A stretch of 13,856 nt of DNA from Caulobacterales bacterium RIFOXYB1_FULL_67_16 (GCA_001796045.1 MGLN01000038.1:1-13856), one strand, 5' to 3'; shown: positions 6,457 to 13,856, numbered from the stretch's first letter. Notes: generated by a model not told the origin, from the sequence alone. Numbers and translations are program-made.

Positions 6457-6472
6457 GTAAAGGTCTCTTAAC
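6457..6472 (+). promoter_or_regulatory. CtrA-like box in the fliF upstream region
   Basis: The sequence GTAA, seven bases, TTAAC matches the CtrA consensus TTAA-N7-TTAAC except for the first base, with the correct spacing. It lies about 47-62 bp before the fliF start codon. In Caulobacter the fliF operon is an early (class II) flagellar operon activated by the cell-cycle regulator CtrA, and FlbD represses it; the placement here fits that. A clear -10 element cannot be assigned by eye. A GANTC site (GAGTC, 6376-6380), the CcrM methylation target, lies about 80 bp upstream. Confidence 0.5.
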
Positions 6473-6518
6473 GTGACGTTTACCATCCAGGCGGCATTTT
6501 CTGCCTAGCGGAGCGTCT

Positions 6519-8186
6519 GTGTCTTCCGCAGGTTTTAGGCGGGAACGCGTGGGCGGCTTTACGGCGGCGTTGCAGAAGTTCGGGATCGGTCGTCTGGCCG
6601 CCGTCCTCGGCGTCGCCGCAGGCGTGACCGCCGTTTTGGTCGCCGTCATGCTGCGTGTGGGACAGGCGCCCGACGCGCTGCTCTATTCCAATCTGGACCT
6701 GCGCGAGGCCGGCGAGATCACGGCCGCCCTGGACCAGGCCGGCATCAAATACGTCTCCAAGGGCGACGGCTCGACCGTGATGGTCAATCGCGACGACGTG
6801 GGCACTGCCCGCATGCTGATCGCCGAGAAGGGGCTCGTGACCTCGGGTTCGGTCGGCTACGAAATCTTCGACAACCAGTCGGTTCTCGGCCAGACCGAGT
6901 TTCAGCAGCAACTGAACGAGCAGCGCGCGCTTCAAGGCGAGCTGGCCCGCACTATCATGTCGATGCGGGGCATCACCGCCGCCCGCGTTCATATCACCAT
7001 GCCGCGCCGCGAGATGTTTACGGCCGCTGCGGGCGAGCCGACGGCGGCGGTTCTGGTCGGCCTGGGCGGACGGGATCTGACGCCGGATCAGGTTCGCGCC
7101 ATTCGCAACCTCGTGGCCTCTTCGGTTCCCAACCTGAAGCCCGACCGGGTCACGGTCGCGGATCAGAACAACCGGACCCTGGCCGCGGGCGAAGACGACG
7201 GCACCTTCTCTTCCGCCTCGGCCGCCGAGGCCAAGGGTAATACCGAGGCCCAGCTGCAGGCGCGCATCAAGGACATCGTCGAAGGCGTCGTCGGCATCGG
7301 CGCGGCGCGGGTCCAGGTCACCGCCCAGATCGACCAGAGCCGTTCCACCACCCAGGAACAGAAGTTCGATCCCGATGGCCAGGTCGTGCGCTCGACCACG
7401 ACCAACGGCTCCCAGTCGTCCGATACGACGGGTCAGAACGACGGCGGGGTCACGGCCGCGAACAACATCCCCGGCGGCGCCGCCCCGGCCAATACGCCGG
7501 CGGGATCGACCAGCGCGGAAAACGCCGAGACGACCAACTACGAGATCTCCAACACCACCACCACCACGACCAAGGAGCCGGGCGAGGTCAAGAAGCTGGC
7601 TGTCGCGGTCGCCGTGGACGGCAAGTGGACGCCGGCCGCCGACGGCAAGGGCGAGCCGACCTATGCGCCGCGCACCGCCGAGGAGATCGCCCAGATCAAG
7701 TCGCTGGTGGCCGCGGCGGCCGGCATCGATGAGGCGCGGGGCGACAAGATCGAGGTCATCAACGTCCGCTTCAACCACGAGACCGGCATCTCCGGCGACC
7801 TGGAGAAGGCCCCGCTGATCGATTTCTCGCGGGCGGACATCATGCGCCTGATCGAGCTGGGCATTCTCGCCGTTGTGGCCTTGCTGCTGATCTTCTTCGT
7901 CTTGCGTCCTCTGCTGAAGACGGCGGGCGGCGCTGCGGCGGCGCCGAAGATGATCGCCGGTCCAGATGGTGTTCCGGTCGAAATGGTGACGACGACCGTG
8001 ATCGGCGAGGATGGCCAGCCCAAGCTGGTTCAGCTGCCGGCGCCGACGGAGATGGATCAGAAGATCGACATCGCCCGGATCGAGGGCCAGGTGAAGGCGT
8101 CGTCGGTGAAGAAGGTGGCGGATTTCGTCGCCGCTCACCCCGATGAGGCGGCCAACATCCTGCGCACCTGGGTGGCGGAAGGCTGA
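6519..8186 (+). CDS. fliF: FliF, flagellar MS-ring protein
   Basis: FliF forms the membrane-embedded MS ring, the base of the flagellum, on which FliG and the export gate assemble. The 555-residue length is normal. A first membrane helix spans about residues 24-49 (from GIGRLAAVLGVAAG to VMLRV), followed by ring-building motifs such as LLYSNLDLREAGEI and VNRDDVGTARMLIAEKGL, then QTEFQQQLNEQRALQGELAR and ARVHITMPRR. A Thr/Asn/Gly-rich low-complexity linker lies near residues 295-350. The second helix is around residues 443-467, ending FFVLRPLL. The cytosolic tail ending DEAANILRTWVAEG is the FliG-binding end. The start is GTG at 6519, with GCGGAG five bases before it; a GTG at 6549 with AGGCGGGAA before it is an alternative that removes ten residues. 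The stop overlaps the fliG ATG by one base. Confidence 0.96.
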   Translation: MSSAGFRRERVGGFTAALQKFGIGRLAAVLGVAAGVTAVLVAVMLRVGQAPDALLYSNLDLREAGEITAALDQAGIKYVSKGDGSTVMVNRDDVGTARMLIAEKGLVTSGSVGYEIFDNQSVLGQTEFQQQLNEQRALQGELARTIMSMRGITAARVHITMPRREMFTAAAGEPTAAVLVGLGGRDLTPDQVRAIRNLVASSVPNLKPDRVTVADQNNRTLAAGEDDGTFSSASAAEAKGNTEAQLQARIKDIVEGVVGIGAARVQVTAQIDQSRSTTQEQKFDPDGQVVRSTTTNGSQSSDTTGQNDGGVTAANNIPGGAAPANTPAGSTSAENAETTNYEISNTTTTTTKEPGEVKKLAVAVAVDGKWTPAADGKGEPTYAPRTAEEIAQIKSLVAAAAGIDEARGDKIEVINVRFNHETGISGDLEKAPLIDFSRADIMRLIELGILAVVALLLIFFVLRPLLKTAGGAAAAPKMIAGPDGVPVEMVTTTVIGEDGQPKLVQLPAPTEMDQKIDIARIEGQVKASSVKKVADFVAAHPDEAANILRTWVAEG

Positions 8187-9220
8187 TGGCCAAGCTCGTC
8201 AACAAGAAGAACTCGATCGACGACCCCAACAAGCTGACGGGGCCGGAAAAGGCGGCCGTCATTCTGCTGGCGCTCGGCGAGGATCATACCGCCCTGTGGG
8301 AGCGGCTGGACGACGAGGAGGTCAAGGAGATCTCCCAGGCCATGGCGACCCTGGGTTCGGTGACCGCGGAGGCCGTCGAGGCCCTGATGATCGAGTTCGT
8401 CTCGGGTCTCGCGGGGTCCGGCGCGGTCGTCGGCAGCTTCGAACAGACGCAGAAACTGCTGTCCTCCTTCCTGCCCAAGGATCGGGTCGAAGGCCTGATG
8501 GAGGAAATCCGCGGTCCGGCCGGCCGGACCATGTGGGACAAGCTGGGCAATGTGAACGAGGCCGTCCTCGCCAACTATCTGAAGAACGAATACCCCCAGA
8601 CCGTCGCCGTCATCCTGTCCAAGGTGAAGTCCGACCACGCCGCCCGCGTGCTGACCGCCCTGCCGGAGGATTTCGCTTTGGAATGCGTCCAGCGGATGCT
8701 GCGGATGGAGCCGGTGCAGCGCGAGATCCTGGACAAGATCGAGGCGACCCTGCGCACCGAGTTCATGTCGAACCTGGCCCGCACCTCCAAGCGCGACAGC
8801 CACGAGATGATGGCCGACATCTTCAACAGCTTCGACCGCCAGACCGAGGCCCGGTTCATCGGCGCCCTGGAAGAGCGCAACCGCGAGTCCGCCGAACGCA
8901 TCCGCGCCCTGATGTTCGTCTTCGAAGACCTGTCCAAGTTGGATCCGGGCGGCGTCCAGACCCTGCTGCGGGCGGTGGACAAGGACTCTCTGGGGCTGGC
9001 GCTGAAGGGGGCGTCGGAGCCTCTGCGCGAAATGTTCTTCTCCAACATGTCGGAGCGCGCCTCGAAGATCATGCGTGAGGACATGGAATCCATGGGCCCG
9101 GTCCGCCTGAAGGACGTGGATGCGGCGCAGATGGCCATGGTCCAGGTCGCCAAGGATCTGGCGGCGCGCGGCGAGATCATGCTGGCCGGCCAGGGCTCCG
9201 ATGACGAGTTGATCTACTGA
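8186..9220 (+). CDS. fliG: FliG, flagellar motor switch protein
   Basis: FliG sits on the cytoplasmic face of the MS ring, binds FliF, FliM and the stator, and transmits torque. The 344-residue length is standard. The N-terminal domain includes LTGPEKAAVILLALGEDHTA. The middle-domain EHPQ motif appears as E135-Y-P-Q138, with Tyr for His. The C-terminal torque helix keeps the charged residues: Lys274, Arg291, Glu298-Asp299 and Arg307 align with E. coli Lys264, Arg281, Asp288-Asp289 and Arg297, so only Asp288 is changed, to Glu. The segment MFVFEDLSKLDPGGVQ is close to the enteric protein. The gene overlaps fliF by one base and is one base from flbE, so it belongs to the same translationally linked operon. 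Confidence 0.97.
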   Translation: MAKLVNKKNSIDDPNKLTGPEKAAVILLALGEDHTALWERLDDEEVKEISQAMATLGSVTAEAVEALMIEFVSGLAGSGAVVGSFEQTQKLLSSFLPKDRVEGLMEEIRGPAGRTMWDKLGNVNEAVLANYLKNEYPQTVAVILSKVKSDHAARVLTALPEDFALECVQRMLRMEPVQREILDKIEATLRTEFMSNLARTSKRDSHEMMADIFNSFDRQTEARFIGALEERNRESAERIRALMFVFEDLSKLDPGGVQTLLRAVDKDSLGLALKGASEPLREMFFSNMSERASKIMREDMESMGPVRLKDVDAAQMAMVQVAKDLAARGEIMLAGQGSDDELIY

Positions 9221-9221
9221 C

Positions 9222-9869
9222 ATGAGCACGCCCTTCGCCTTCGACACCGAGTTCGACGCCGACGGTGCGGTGGTGCGCGAAAGCGGCTGGAAGCCGGCCA
9301 AGCGCAGCTATCTGCCGGCCGAGGTCGACGCCCTGGTCGCGCACGCCAAGCTGGAGGCGCGGCAGCAGGCCCTGGCCGAAATCGAGAACATCCGCGCCAT
9401 GGCTCTGACCAATATCGCCCAGGGCGTCGCGGCCGCCATGCCTTCGCTTCATGCGGTCGCCCAGGCCCACCGTGAACAGTCGGCGGATCTGGCCCTGGCG
9501 GCAGGCCGGGCGATCGGCGGGGCGGCCCTTGAGCGTTTCCCGCACGCCCCCCTTCGCGCGGCGCTTGAGGTCCTGGGACAGGAACTCGACGCATCGCCCC
9601 GCCTGGTCGTCCGCGCCTCGGGTCTGGACGACGAGGCCCGCGTCCAGATCGAACGGGCCTGCGCCGACAGCGGGTTCAGCGGCGTCGTGGCCTTCCGCGA
9701 CGAGCCCGGCATGGGCGTGGCGGCCTTCCAGCTGGAATGGGCCGACGGCCGCGCCGACCACGATCCCGAAGGCTCGGCCCGCCGCGTGGCCGAGGCCTTG
9801 ACCGCCGCCTTGGCCGCCGAGGCGGGGCACGCCGAACCGCCCATCCATCCTGACCGGAGTGATTTCTGA
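9222..9869 (+). CDS. flbE: FlbE, FliH-like flagellar export protein
   Basis: This 215-residue protein occupies the position of flbE in the Caulobacter fliF-fliG-flbE-fliN-flbD operon. FliH-type proteins bind and regulate the FliI export ATPase and link it to the C ring. The sequence is short on motifs, as usual for the family: an N-terminal acidic segment, then an alanine-rich helical stalk from about residue 30 to 90 (EVDALVAHAKLEARQQALAE and so on), and a globular C-terminal part with GFSGVVAFRDEPGMGVAAFQ, which fits the FliH C-terminal strand pattern. Identification rests mainly on gene order and this layout. The stop overlaps the fliN ATG by one base. Confidence 0.88.
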   Translation: MSTPFAFDTEFDADGAVVRESGWKPAKRSYLPAEVDALVAHAKLEARQQALAEIENIRAMALTNIAQGVAAAMPSLHAVAQAHREQSADLALAAGRAIGGAALERFPHAPLRAALEVLGQELDASPRLVVRASGLDDEARVQIERACADSGFSGVVAFRDEPGMGVAAFQLEWADGRADHDPEGSARRVAEALTAALAAEAGHAEPPIHPDRSDF

Positions 9870-10201
9870 TGGCCTCCGACGATCTTTCGCTCGAGGAATT
9901 TCCCGAATCCACCGCCCTCGCCGTCGCGGACGAGGCCGGGGAGAAGACCGCCGCCGACCTGGCGACCGTCTTCGAGGTGCCGGTGAACATCTCCGCCGTG
10001 TTGGGCAAGTCGCACATGTCGGTGGCCCAGCTGCTGAAGCTGAACAAGGGGTCGGTGCTGGAGCTGGACCGCAAGGTCGGCGAGGCCATCGACATCTTCG
10101 TGAACAACCGCCTGATCGCGCGCGGCGAGGTCGTCGTGGTCGACGACCGGCTGGGCGTGACCATGACGGAAATCATCAAGACCGAGGACTCCGGCGGCTG
10201 A
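9869..10201 (+). CDS. fliN: FliN, flagellar motor switch / C-ring protein
   Basis: FliN is the C-ring component that, with FliM, forms the switch and recruits export components. The 110-residue protein has a variable acidic N-terminal tail (residues 1-30) and a SpoA/FliN domain covering about residues 32-103. Recognisable segments are TVFEVPVNISAVLGKSHMSV, LLKLNKGSVLELDRKVGEAI, then DIFVNNRLIARGEVVVVDDR and LGVTMTEII, the standard order for FliN. It overlaps flbE by one base, and the 70-bp gap to flbD holds a strong hairpin. Confidence 0.96.
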   Translation: MASDDLSLEEFPESTALAVADEAGEKTAADLATVFEVPVNISAVLGKSHMSVAQLLKLNKGSVLELDRKVGEAIDIFVNNRLIARGEVVVVDDRLGVTMTEIIKTEDSGG

Positions 10202-10207
10202 GGCGAG

Positions 10208-10228
10208 GCCGCGCAGGCGCTGCGCGGC
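10208..10228 (+). other. Strong hairpin between fliN and flbD, no U-tract
   Basis: Two perfectly complementary 9-base arms, GCCGCGCAG and CTGCGCGGC, flank a GCG loop. The hairpin starts seven bases after the fliN stop codon and ends 43 bases before the flbD ATG. No run of T follows, so it is not a classical intrinsic terminator. It could stabilise or delimit fliF-fliN mRNA, serve as an RNase processing boundary, or attenuate flbD. It may also be a chance result of high GC, although nine perfect pairs over three loop bases is notable. Confidence 0.55.
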
Positions 10229-10258
10229 GAGACCACGGCGACCGGGAAAAAGAATTTA

Positions 10259-10264
10259 GAGGAG
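10259..10264 (+). promoter_or_regulatory. Shine-Dalgarno site of flbD
   Basis: GAGGAG lies seven bases before the flbD ATG and is in an A-rich stretch (from GGGAAAAAG to GAGAAGAACG). It is the strongest ribosome site in the flagellar block, which otherwise relies on overlapping starts and stops, and implies that flbD translation is initiated independently. Confidence 0.7.
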
Positions 10265-10271
10265 AAGAACG

Positions 10272-11690
10272 ATGCGTCTTCTGGTGGTAGGCAGACTGAG
10301 CGGACAGCTCGCGGCGGCGGTGAAGATGGCCATGGCGCACGGCGCCAAGGTCAATCACGTCGAACGCGCGGATCAGGCGACCGAGCAACTCCGGCGAGGG
10401 CAGGGGGCCGACCTGTTGATGGTCGACTATCAGCTCGACATCGCCGCCCTGATCGCGGCGAACGAGGCCGAGCGGATCACGGTGCCAGTGGTGGCCTTTG
10501 GGGTCGACGCCGACGCGCGAGAGGCGGCCGCCGCCATCAAGGCGGGCGCCAAGGAGTTCATCCCCCTGCCGCCCGACGCGGAAATGATCGCTGCCGTCCT
10601 GGCCGCCGTCGCTGACGACGAAAAGCCGATGATCTCGGCCGATCCGTCGATGAAGGCGGTGCTTCAGCTGGCGGACCAGGTGGCGCGCTCGGAAGCCTCC
10701 ATCCTGATCACCGGCGAAAGCGGCGTCGGCAAGGAGGTGATGGCGCGCTACATGCACGACCATTCGCGCCGGTCCGAAAAGCCCTTCATCAGCGTCAACT
10801 GCGCCGCCATTCCCGACAATCTGCTGGAGTCGGAACTGTTCGGTCACGAGAAGGGCGCCTTCACCGGCGCCGTCGCGCGCCGGATCGGCAAGTTCGAAGA
10901 GGCGGACGGCGGCACCCTGCTGCTGGATGAAATATCCGAGATGGACGCCCGGCTCCAGGCCAAGCTGCTGCGCGCCATCCAGGAGCGCGTTATCGACCGG
11001 GTCGGCGGCTCCAAGCCCGTGCCCGTCAACATCCGCATCATCGCCACCTCCAACCGCGATCTGGCCAAGGCCGTGGCGGAGGGGACGTTCCGGGAAGACC
11101 TGCTTTACCGTCTGAACGTCGTCAATCTGCGCCTCCCGGCCCTGCGCGAGCGTCCGGGCGACATCAGCGTCCTGGCCGATCACTTCATCAAGAAGTACGC
11201 CGCGGCCAACGGCGTGCCGGTGCGGCCGATCTCGCCGCGCGCCCTGCAGGCGATCACGACCCATCGCTGGCCCGGCAACGTCCGCGAGCTGGAGAACGCC
11301 ATGCACCGGGCCGTCCTGCTGGCGACGGGACCGGAGATCGACGTGGACGCTATCCGCCTCCCGGACGGCCAACCCCTGACGTCGAACGCGGGCATGACGG
11401 GCGCGGCCTTGACCGTTCAGGAACCGGCCTATGGCGGCGGGGTGGCGGCGCGCGCGGCCCAGGCCGCCGACGCCGTGACGCGCAGCTTCGTGGGACAGAC
11501 AGTGGCGGCGATGGAAAAGACCCTGATCCTCGACACCTTGACCCACTGCCTGGGCAACCGGACCCATGCGGCCAATATCCTGGGCATCTCCATCCGCACC
11601 CTGCGCAACAAGCTGAACGAATACGCCGAGGAGGGTACGGTCATTCCTGCGCCCCAGTCGGGGGTGTCGGCTTCGGGCTACGCGGCCTGA
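10272..11690 (+). CDS. flbD: FlbD, sigma-54-dependent flagellar transcription regulator
   Basis: FlbD activates sigma-54 late flagellar promoters and represses the early fliF promoter in Caulobacter. The 472-residue protein has a receiver-like N-terminal domain (about 1-115), an AAA+ domain and a Fis-type helix-turn-helix. AAA+ motifs are Walker A GESGVGK at 148-154, the sigma-54 contact loop GAFTGA at 195-200, and Walker B GTLLLDE at 214-220, followed by RLNVVNLRLPALRER and WPGNVRELENA. The HTH near residues 413-458 includes CLGNRTHAANILGISIRTLR. The receiver is degenerate: the usual acidic pair near the start is absent (LLVVGRLSG), Asp52 is present, and the conserved Lys is Leu (EFIPLP). 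This agrees with control by FliX rather than by phosphorylation, as known in Caulobacter. Confidence 0.95.
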   Translation: MRLLVVGRLSGQLAAAVKMAMAHGAKVNHVERADQATEQLRRGQGADLLMVDYQLDIAALIAANEAERITVPVVAFGVDADAREAAAAIKAGAKEFIPLPPDAEMIAAVLAAVADDEKPMISADPSMKAVLQLADQVARSEASILITGESGVGKEVMARYMHDHSRRSEKPFISVNCAAIPDNLLESELFGHEKGAFTGAVARRIGKFEEADGGTLLLDEISEMDARLQAKLLRAIQERVIDRVGGSKPVPVNIRIIATSNRDLAKAVAEGTFREDLLYRLNVVNLRLPALRERPGDISVLADHFIKKYAAANGVPVRPISPRALQAITTHRWPGNVRELENAMHRAVLLATGPEIDVDAIRLPDGQPLTSNAGMTGAALTVQEPAYGGGVAARAAQAADAVTRSFVGQTVAAMEKTLILDTLTHCLGNRTHAANILGISIRTLRNKLNEYAEEGTVIPAPQSGVSASGYAA

Positions 11691-11692
11691 TC

Positions 11693-12601
11693 ATGGGCGG
11701 CGGGCTGGATCGCCGGGGGCTGATCGCAGGCGGCCTGGGTCTGGGTCTCGGCTCGGCCGTGGGCGCCTGCGCGCCGCGCGATCGCGAAGAAGCCCCCGCC
11801 CAGCCGGACCCGGATCTGATCCTGTCCGACCTGGAGACGCGCCACGGGGGACGGCTGGGTTTCGCCGCGCTGGACGTCGGCAGCGGCCGTCGCGTGCTGT
11901 GGCGCGCCCAGGAACGTTTTCCCTTCTGCTCGACCTTCAAGGCCTTCCTTGCGGTCGCCACCCTGGAGCGGGTCCAGCGCGACGAAGAGCGACTGGATCG
12001 GGCCGTCCGCGTCACCGAGGCGGATCTGATCCCCCACGCCCCGGTCACCGGAGCGGCCGTCGGCCGCAGCCTGACGCTCCGCGAACTGATGCAGGCCGCC
12101 GTCGAGGTGAGCGACAATCCCGCCGCCAACATCCTGATCCGTGAAATGGGAGGAATCGCCGTATGGCGTTCATGGTGGCCGACCTTCGGCGACACCACGA
12201 CCGTCATCTCGCGTCTGGAGCCGGATCTGAACACCGCCCTGCCCAATGATCCGCGCGACACCTGCCTGCCCGAGCAGACCCTGGCCAATATCCGCGAGAT
12301 GGCCTTCAGCGATCGCCTGACGCCCGAGCATGACGCCCTGTTGCACGGCTGGCTGACCGCCTCGCCGACCGGCCCCAACCGGATCAAGGCCGGGGCGCCG
12401 GAAGGCTGGACCGTCGCGCACAAGACCGGGACCGGCGCGAACGGCACGGCCAACGACGTCGCCATGCTGACGCCGCTCAGCGGTTCGCCGGTCATCGTCG
12501 CCGCCTATTTCACCGGCGCGACCGGGGCGACCGACGACCAGCGCGACGCCGTGATCGCCGAGGCGACCCGCCGCGCCCTGAAGGCGTTCGGCCGTGACTG
12601 A
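11693..12601 (+). CDS. Class A beta-lactamase with Tat-type lipoprotein signal
   Basis: This 302-residue enzyme should hydrolyse beta-lactams in the periplasm. All class A motifs are present with constant offset: S80-T-F-K83 (Ser70/Lys73), S140-D-N142 (SDN loop), E176-P-D-L-N180 (Glu166/Asn170 omega loop) and K244-T-G246 (KTG). The catalytic set is complete, so activity is expected; spectrum cannot be judged. The N-terminus MGGGLDRRGLIAGGLGLG has a twin-arginine pattern and is followed by VGAC, a plausible lipobox with Cys26, suggesting Tat export and membrane anchoring. The ATG is two bases after the flbD stop, and the gene end overlaps the flhA GTG by eight bases, so it sits fully inside the flagellar operon. 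Composition resembles that of its neighbours. Confidence 0.95.
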   Translation: MGGGLDRRGLIAGGLGLGLGSAVGACAPRDREEAPAQPDPDLILSDLETRHGGRLGFAALDVGSGRRVLWRAQERFPFCSTFKAFLAVATLERVQRDEERLDRAVRVTEADLIPHAPVTGAAVGRSLTLRELMQAAVEVSDNPAANILIREMGGIAVWRSWWPTFGDTTTVISRLEPDLNTALPNDPRDTCLPEQTLANIREMAFSDRLTPEHDALLHGWLTASPTGPNRIKAGAPEGWTVAHKTGTGANGTANDVAMLTPLSGSPVIVAAYFTGATGATDDQRDAVIAEATRRALKAFGRD

Positions 12602-13856
12602 TACGCCCGTCGCGCCCGACGCCCCGATGATGAAGGACGGCATGGCGCGCCCCACCGGGCGCGACGTGCTGAGCTGGGTCAACCGCGGCGAAGTCCTGAT
12701 GGCGGTCGGCGTGATCGGCGTGATCATGCTGCTGATCCTGCCGGTCCCGAAGATGCTTCTGGACCTGCTGCTGGCGATCTCGCTGGTCTCGTCCGTGCTG
12801 ATCCTGATGACGGCCGTGATGATGAAGAAGCCGCTGGACTTCGCCATCTTCCCAACAGTGCTGCTGGTCTCGACCCTGTTCCGCCTGGGTCTGAACCTGG
12901 CCTCGACCCGCCTGATCCTGACCCACGGCCAGGAAGGCCACGATGCGGCGGGTCAGGTGATCAACGCCTTCGGCCAACTGATGATGGGGGGCAATTTCAT
13001 CATCGGGGTGATCATCTTCGCCATCATCCTGGTGGTGAACTTCGTCGTCATCACCAAGGGCTCGACCCGGATCGCCGAGGTCTCGGCCCGCTTCACCCTG
13101 GACTCCATGCCGGGCAAGCAGATGGCCATCGACGCCGACCTGTCGTCCGGTCTGATCAACGAAGACCAGGCCAAGCTGCGCCGCAAGGAGCTGGAGCAGG
13201 AATCGACCTTCTTCGGGGCCATGGACGGCGCCTCCAAATTCGTGCGCGGCGACGCCGTCGCGGGCCTGATCATCACCTTCATCAACGCCATCGGCGGCAT
13301 ATTGATCGGCACCCTGCAGCACGGCATGCCGGCCATGGACGCCGCCAACACCTATGTGCAGCTGACCATCGGCGACGGTCTGGTCACCCAGGTGCCGGCC
13401 ATCATCATCTCGATCGCCGCCGGCTTCCTGGTGTCCAAGGCCGGCGTCGAGGGCACGGCGGACAAGGCCCTGGTCACCCAGCTGGCCACCAATCCGGTGT
13501 CTCTGGGCGTGGTGTCGGGCGCGGCGGGTCTGATCGGCCTGATCCCCGGCATGCCGCTGATCCCCTTTGCCGCCCTGGCCATCGGTTCGGGCTTCATGGC
13601 CTGGCGCCTGGGCCGCCAAAGGCTCAAGCCCCAGCCGACGGAGGCCGAGGTCGCCGCTGCGGCCGCGCCCAAGGAGGAGGTCGAAGAGCCGATCTCGAAC
13701 GTGCTGACGATCGACGAGGTCAAGATCGAGCTGGGCTATTCGCTGCTCAGCCTGATCAATGATCTGGAAGGGCGGCGTCTGACCGATCAGATCAAGGCGC
13801 TCCGTCGATCGCTGGCCCAGGAATACGGCTTCGTCATGCCGCAGGTCCGCATTCTG
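12594..13856 (+). CDS. flhA: FlhA, flagellar type III export gate (3' truncated by window edge)
   Basis: FlhA is the large export-gate membrane protein that receives substrates and chaperones at its cytosolic domain. The frame runs open to the right edge, giving 421 codons, about 60 percent of a usual FlhA. Membrane helices start near residue 30, with MAVGVIGVIMLLILPVPKML. The family signature begins at Arg159 as RIAEVSARF, with LDSMPGKQM following, and a second conserved block is RGDAVAGLIITFINAIGG. The visible C-terminal part is the linker (Ala/Glu rich) and the start of the cytosolic domain (IELGYSLLSLINDLEG). The start is GTG at 12594, overlapping the beta-lactamase stop by 8 bp; an internal ATG at 12627 is possible. 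The remainder lies outside the window. Confidence 0.96.
   Translation, partial: MTDTPVAPDAPMMKDGMARPTGRDVLSWVNRGEVLMAVGVIGVIMLLILPVPKMLLDLLLAISLVSSVLILMTAVMMKKPLDFAIFPTVLLVSTLFRLGLNLASTRLILTHGQEGHDAAGQVINAFGQLMMGGNFIIGVIIFAIILVVNFVVITKGSTRIAEVSARFTLDSMPGKQMAIDADLSSGLINEDQAKLRRKELEQESTFFGAMDGASKFVRGDAVAGLIITFINAIGGILIGTLQHGMPAMDAANTYVQLTIGDGLVTQVPAIIISIAAGFLVSKAGVEGTADKALVTQLATNPVSLGVVSGAAGLIGLIPGMPLIPFAALAIGSGFMAWRLGRQRLKPQPTEAEVAAAAAPKEEVEEPISNVLTIDEVKIELGYSLLSLINDLEGRRLTDQIKALRRSLAQEYGFVMPQVRIL

Noticed and set aside
6447..6457. Short palindrome CGGA-TGG-TCCG in the fliF upstream region, considered as an FlbD (ftr) operator
   Set aside because: I cannot match it to an ftr consensus with confidence and four-base arms are weak; left unassigned.
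6480..8138. Long minus-strand open frame of about 552 codons opposite fliF
   Set aside because: Low-complexity Arg/Gly/Asp/Leu composition and full overlap with an unmistakable fliF; explained by GC-biased third positions.
8135..9301. Minus-strand open frame of about 388 codons opposite fliG
   Set aside because: His/Gln/Leu-rich shadow frame with no motif; fliG motifs on the plus strand are complete.
10176..11567. Long minus-strand open frame of about 463 codons opposite flbD
   Set aside because: No recognisable domain and a composition typical of antisense frames; flbD is certain on the plus strand.
12510..13619. Minus-strand open frame of about 369 codons opposite flhA
   Set aside because: Asp/His/Gln-rich repeats caused by the complement of hydrophobic membrane codons in flhA.

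Overview
The window is high-GC alphaproteobacterial DNA. The gene set (fliF, fliG, flbE, fliN, flbD, then flhA) and the specific presence of FlbE and FlbD point to Caulobacterales. A Brevundimonas- or Caulobacter-like chromosome is the best guess, with genus inferred from gene content and style only. Genes are tightly packed with 1-8 bp overlaps, and no stretch over 300 bases lacks a gene. I see no rRNA, tRNA, CRISPR array or insertion sequence.

Positions 2-1176 hold the 3' end of what looks like a bufferin-type RiPP operon: a BufC/HvfC-family (DUF2063) partner protein, cut by the window edge, overlapping a DoxX-family membrane protein. The precursor and the DUF692 (MNIO) enzyme would lie upstream, outside the window. 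Positions 1260-6215 are a housekeeping and accessory block: a CNT-family nucleoside transporter, a glutathione S-transferase, a DUF1275/YoaK membrane protein with a TTG start, a convergent PaaI-type thioesterase, then a rightward run of a DUF3253 protein, a uracil-DNA-glycosylase-superfamily protein and a lipoprotein alpha/beta hydrolase. A 40-residue membrane microprotein with a near-perfect Shine-Dalgarno sequence is read leftward at 6205-6327.

From about 6328 to the right edge is a flagellar basal-body and regulatory operon. A short upstream region with CtrA-like TTAA boxes and a GANTC site leads into fliF (MS ring), fliG (rotor/switch), flbE (FliH-like export regulator), fliN (C ring), flbD (sigma-54 activator with a degenerate receiver), a class A beta-lactamase, and flhA (export gate, cut by the right edge). 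FliF, FliG and FliN build the MS and C rings, FlbE and FlhA serve the export apparatus, and FlbD links completion of this early structure to late flagellar gene expression.

The points most worth following are: the intact Tat-lipoprotein beta-lactamase wedged between flbD and flhA with 2-bp and 8-bp junctions; the UDG-family gene whose likely Fe-S cysteines lie upstream of any ATG, GTG or TTG start, with an ACG where an ATG would be expected; a very strong hairpin without a U-tract between fliN and flbD; altered binding-motif residues in the nucleoside transporter; and the small membrane protein divergent from fliF. I did not find a clearly new multi-gene system.
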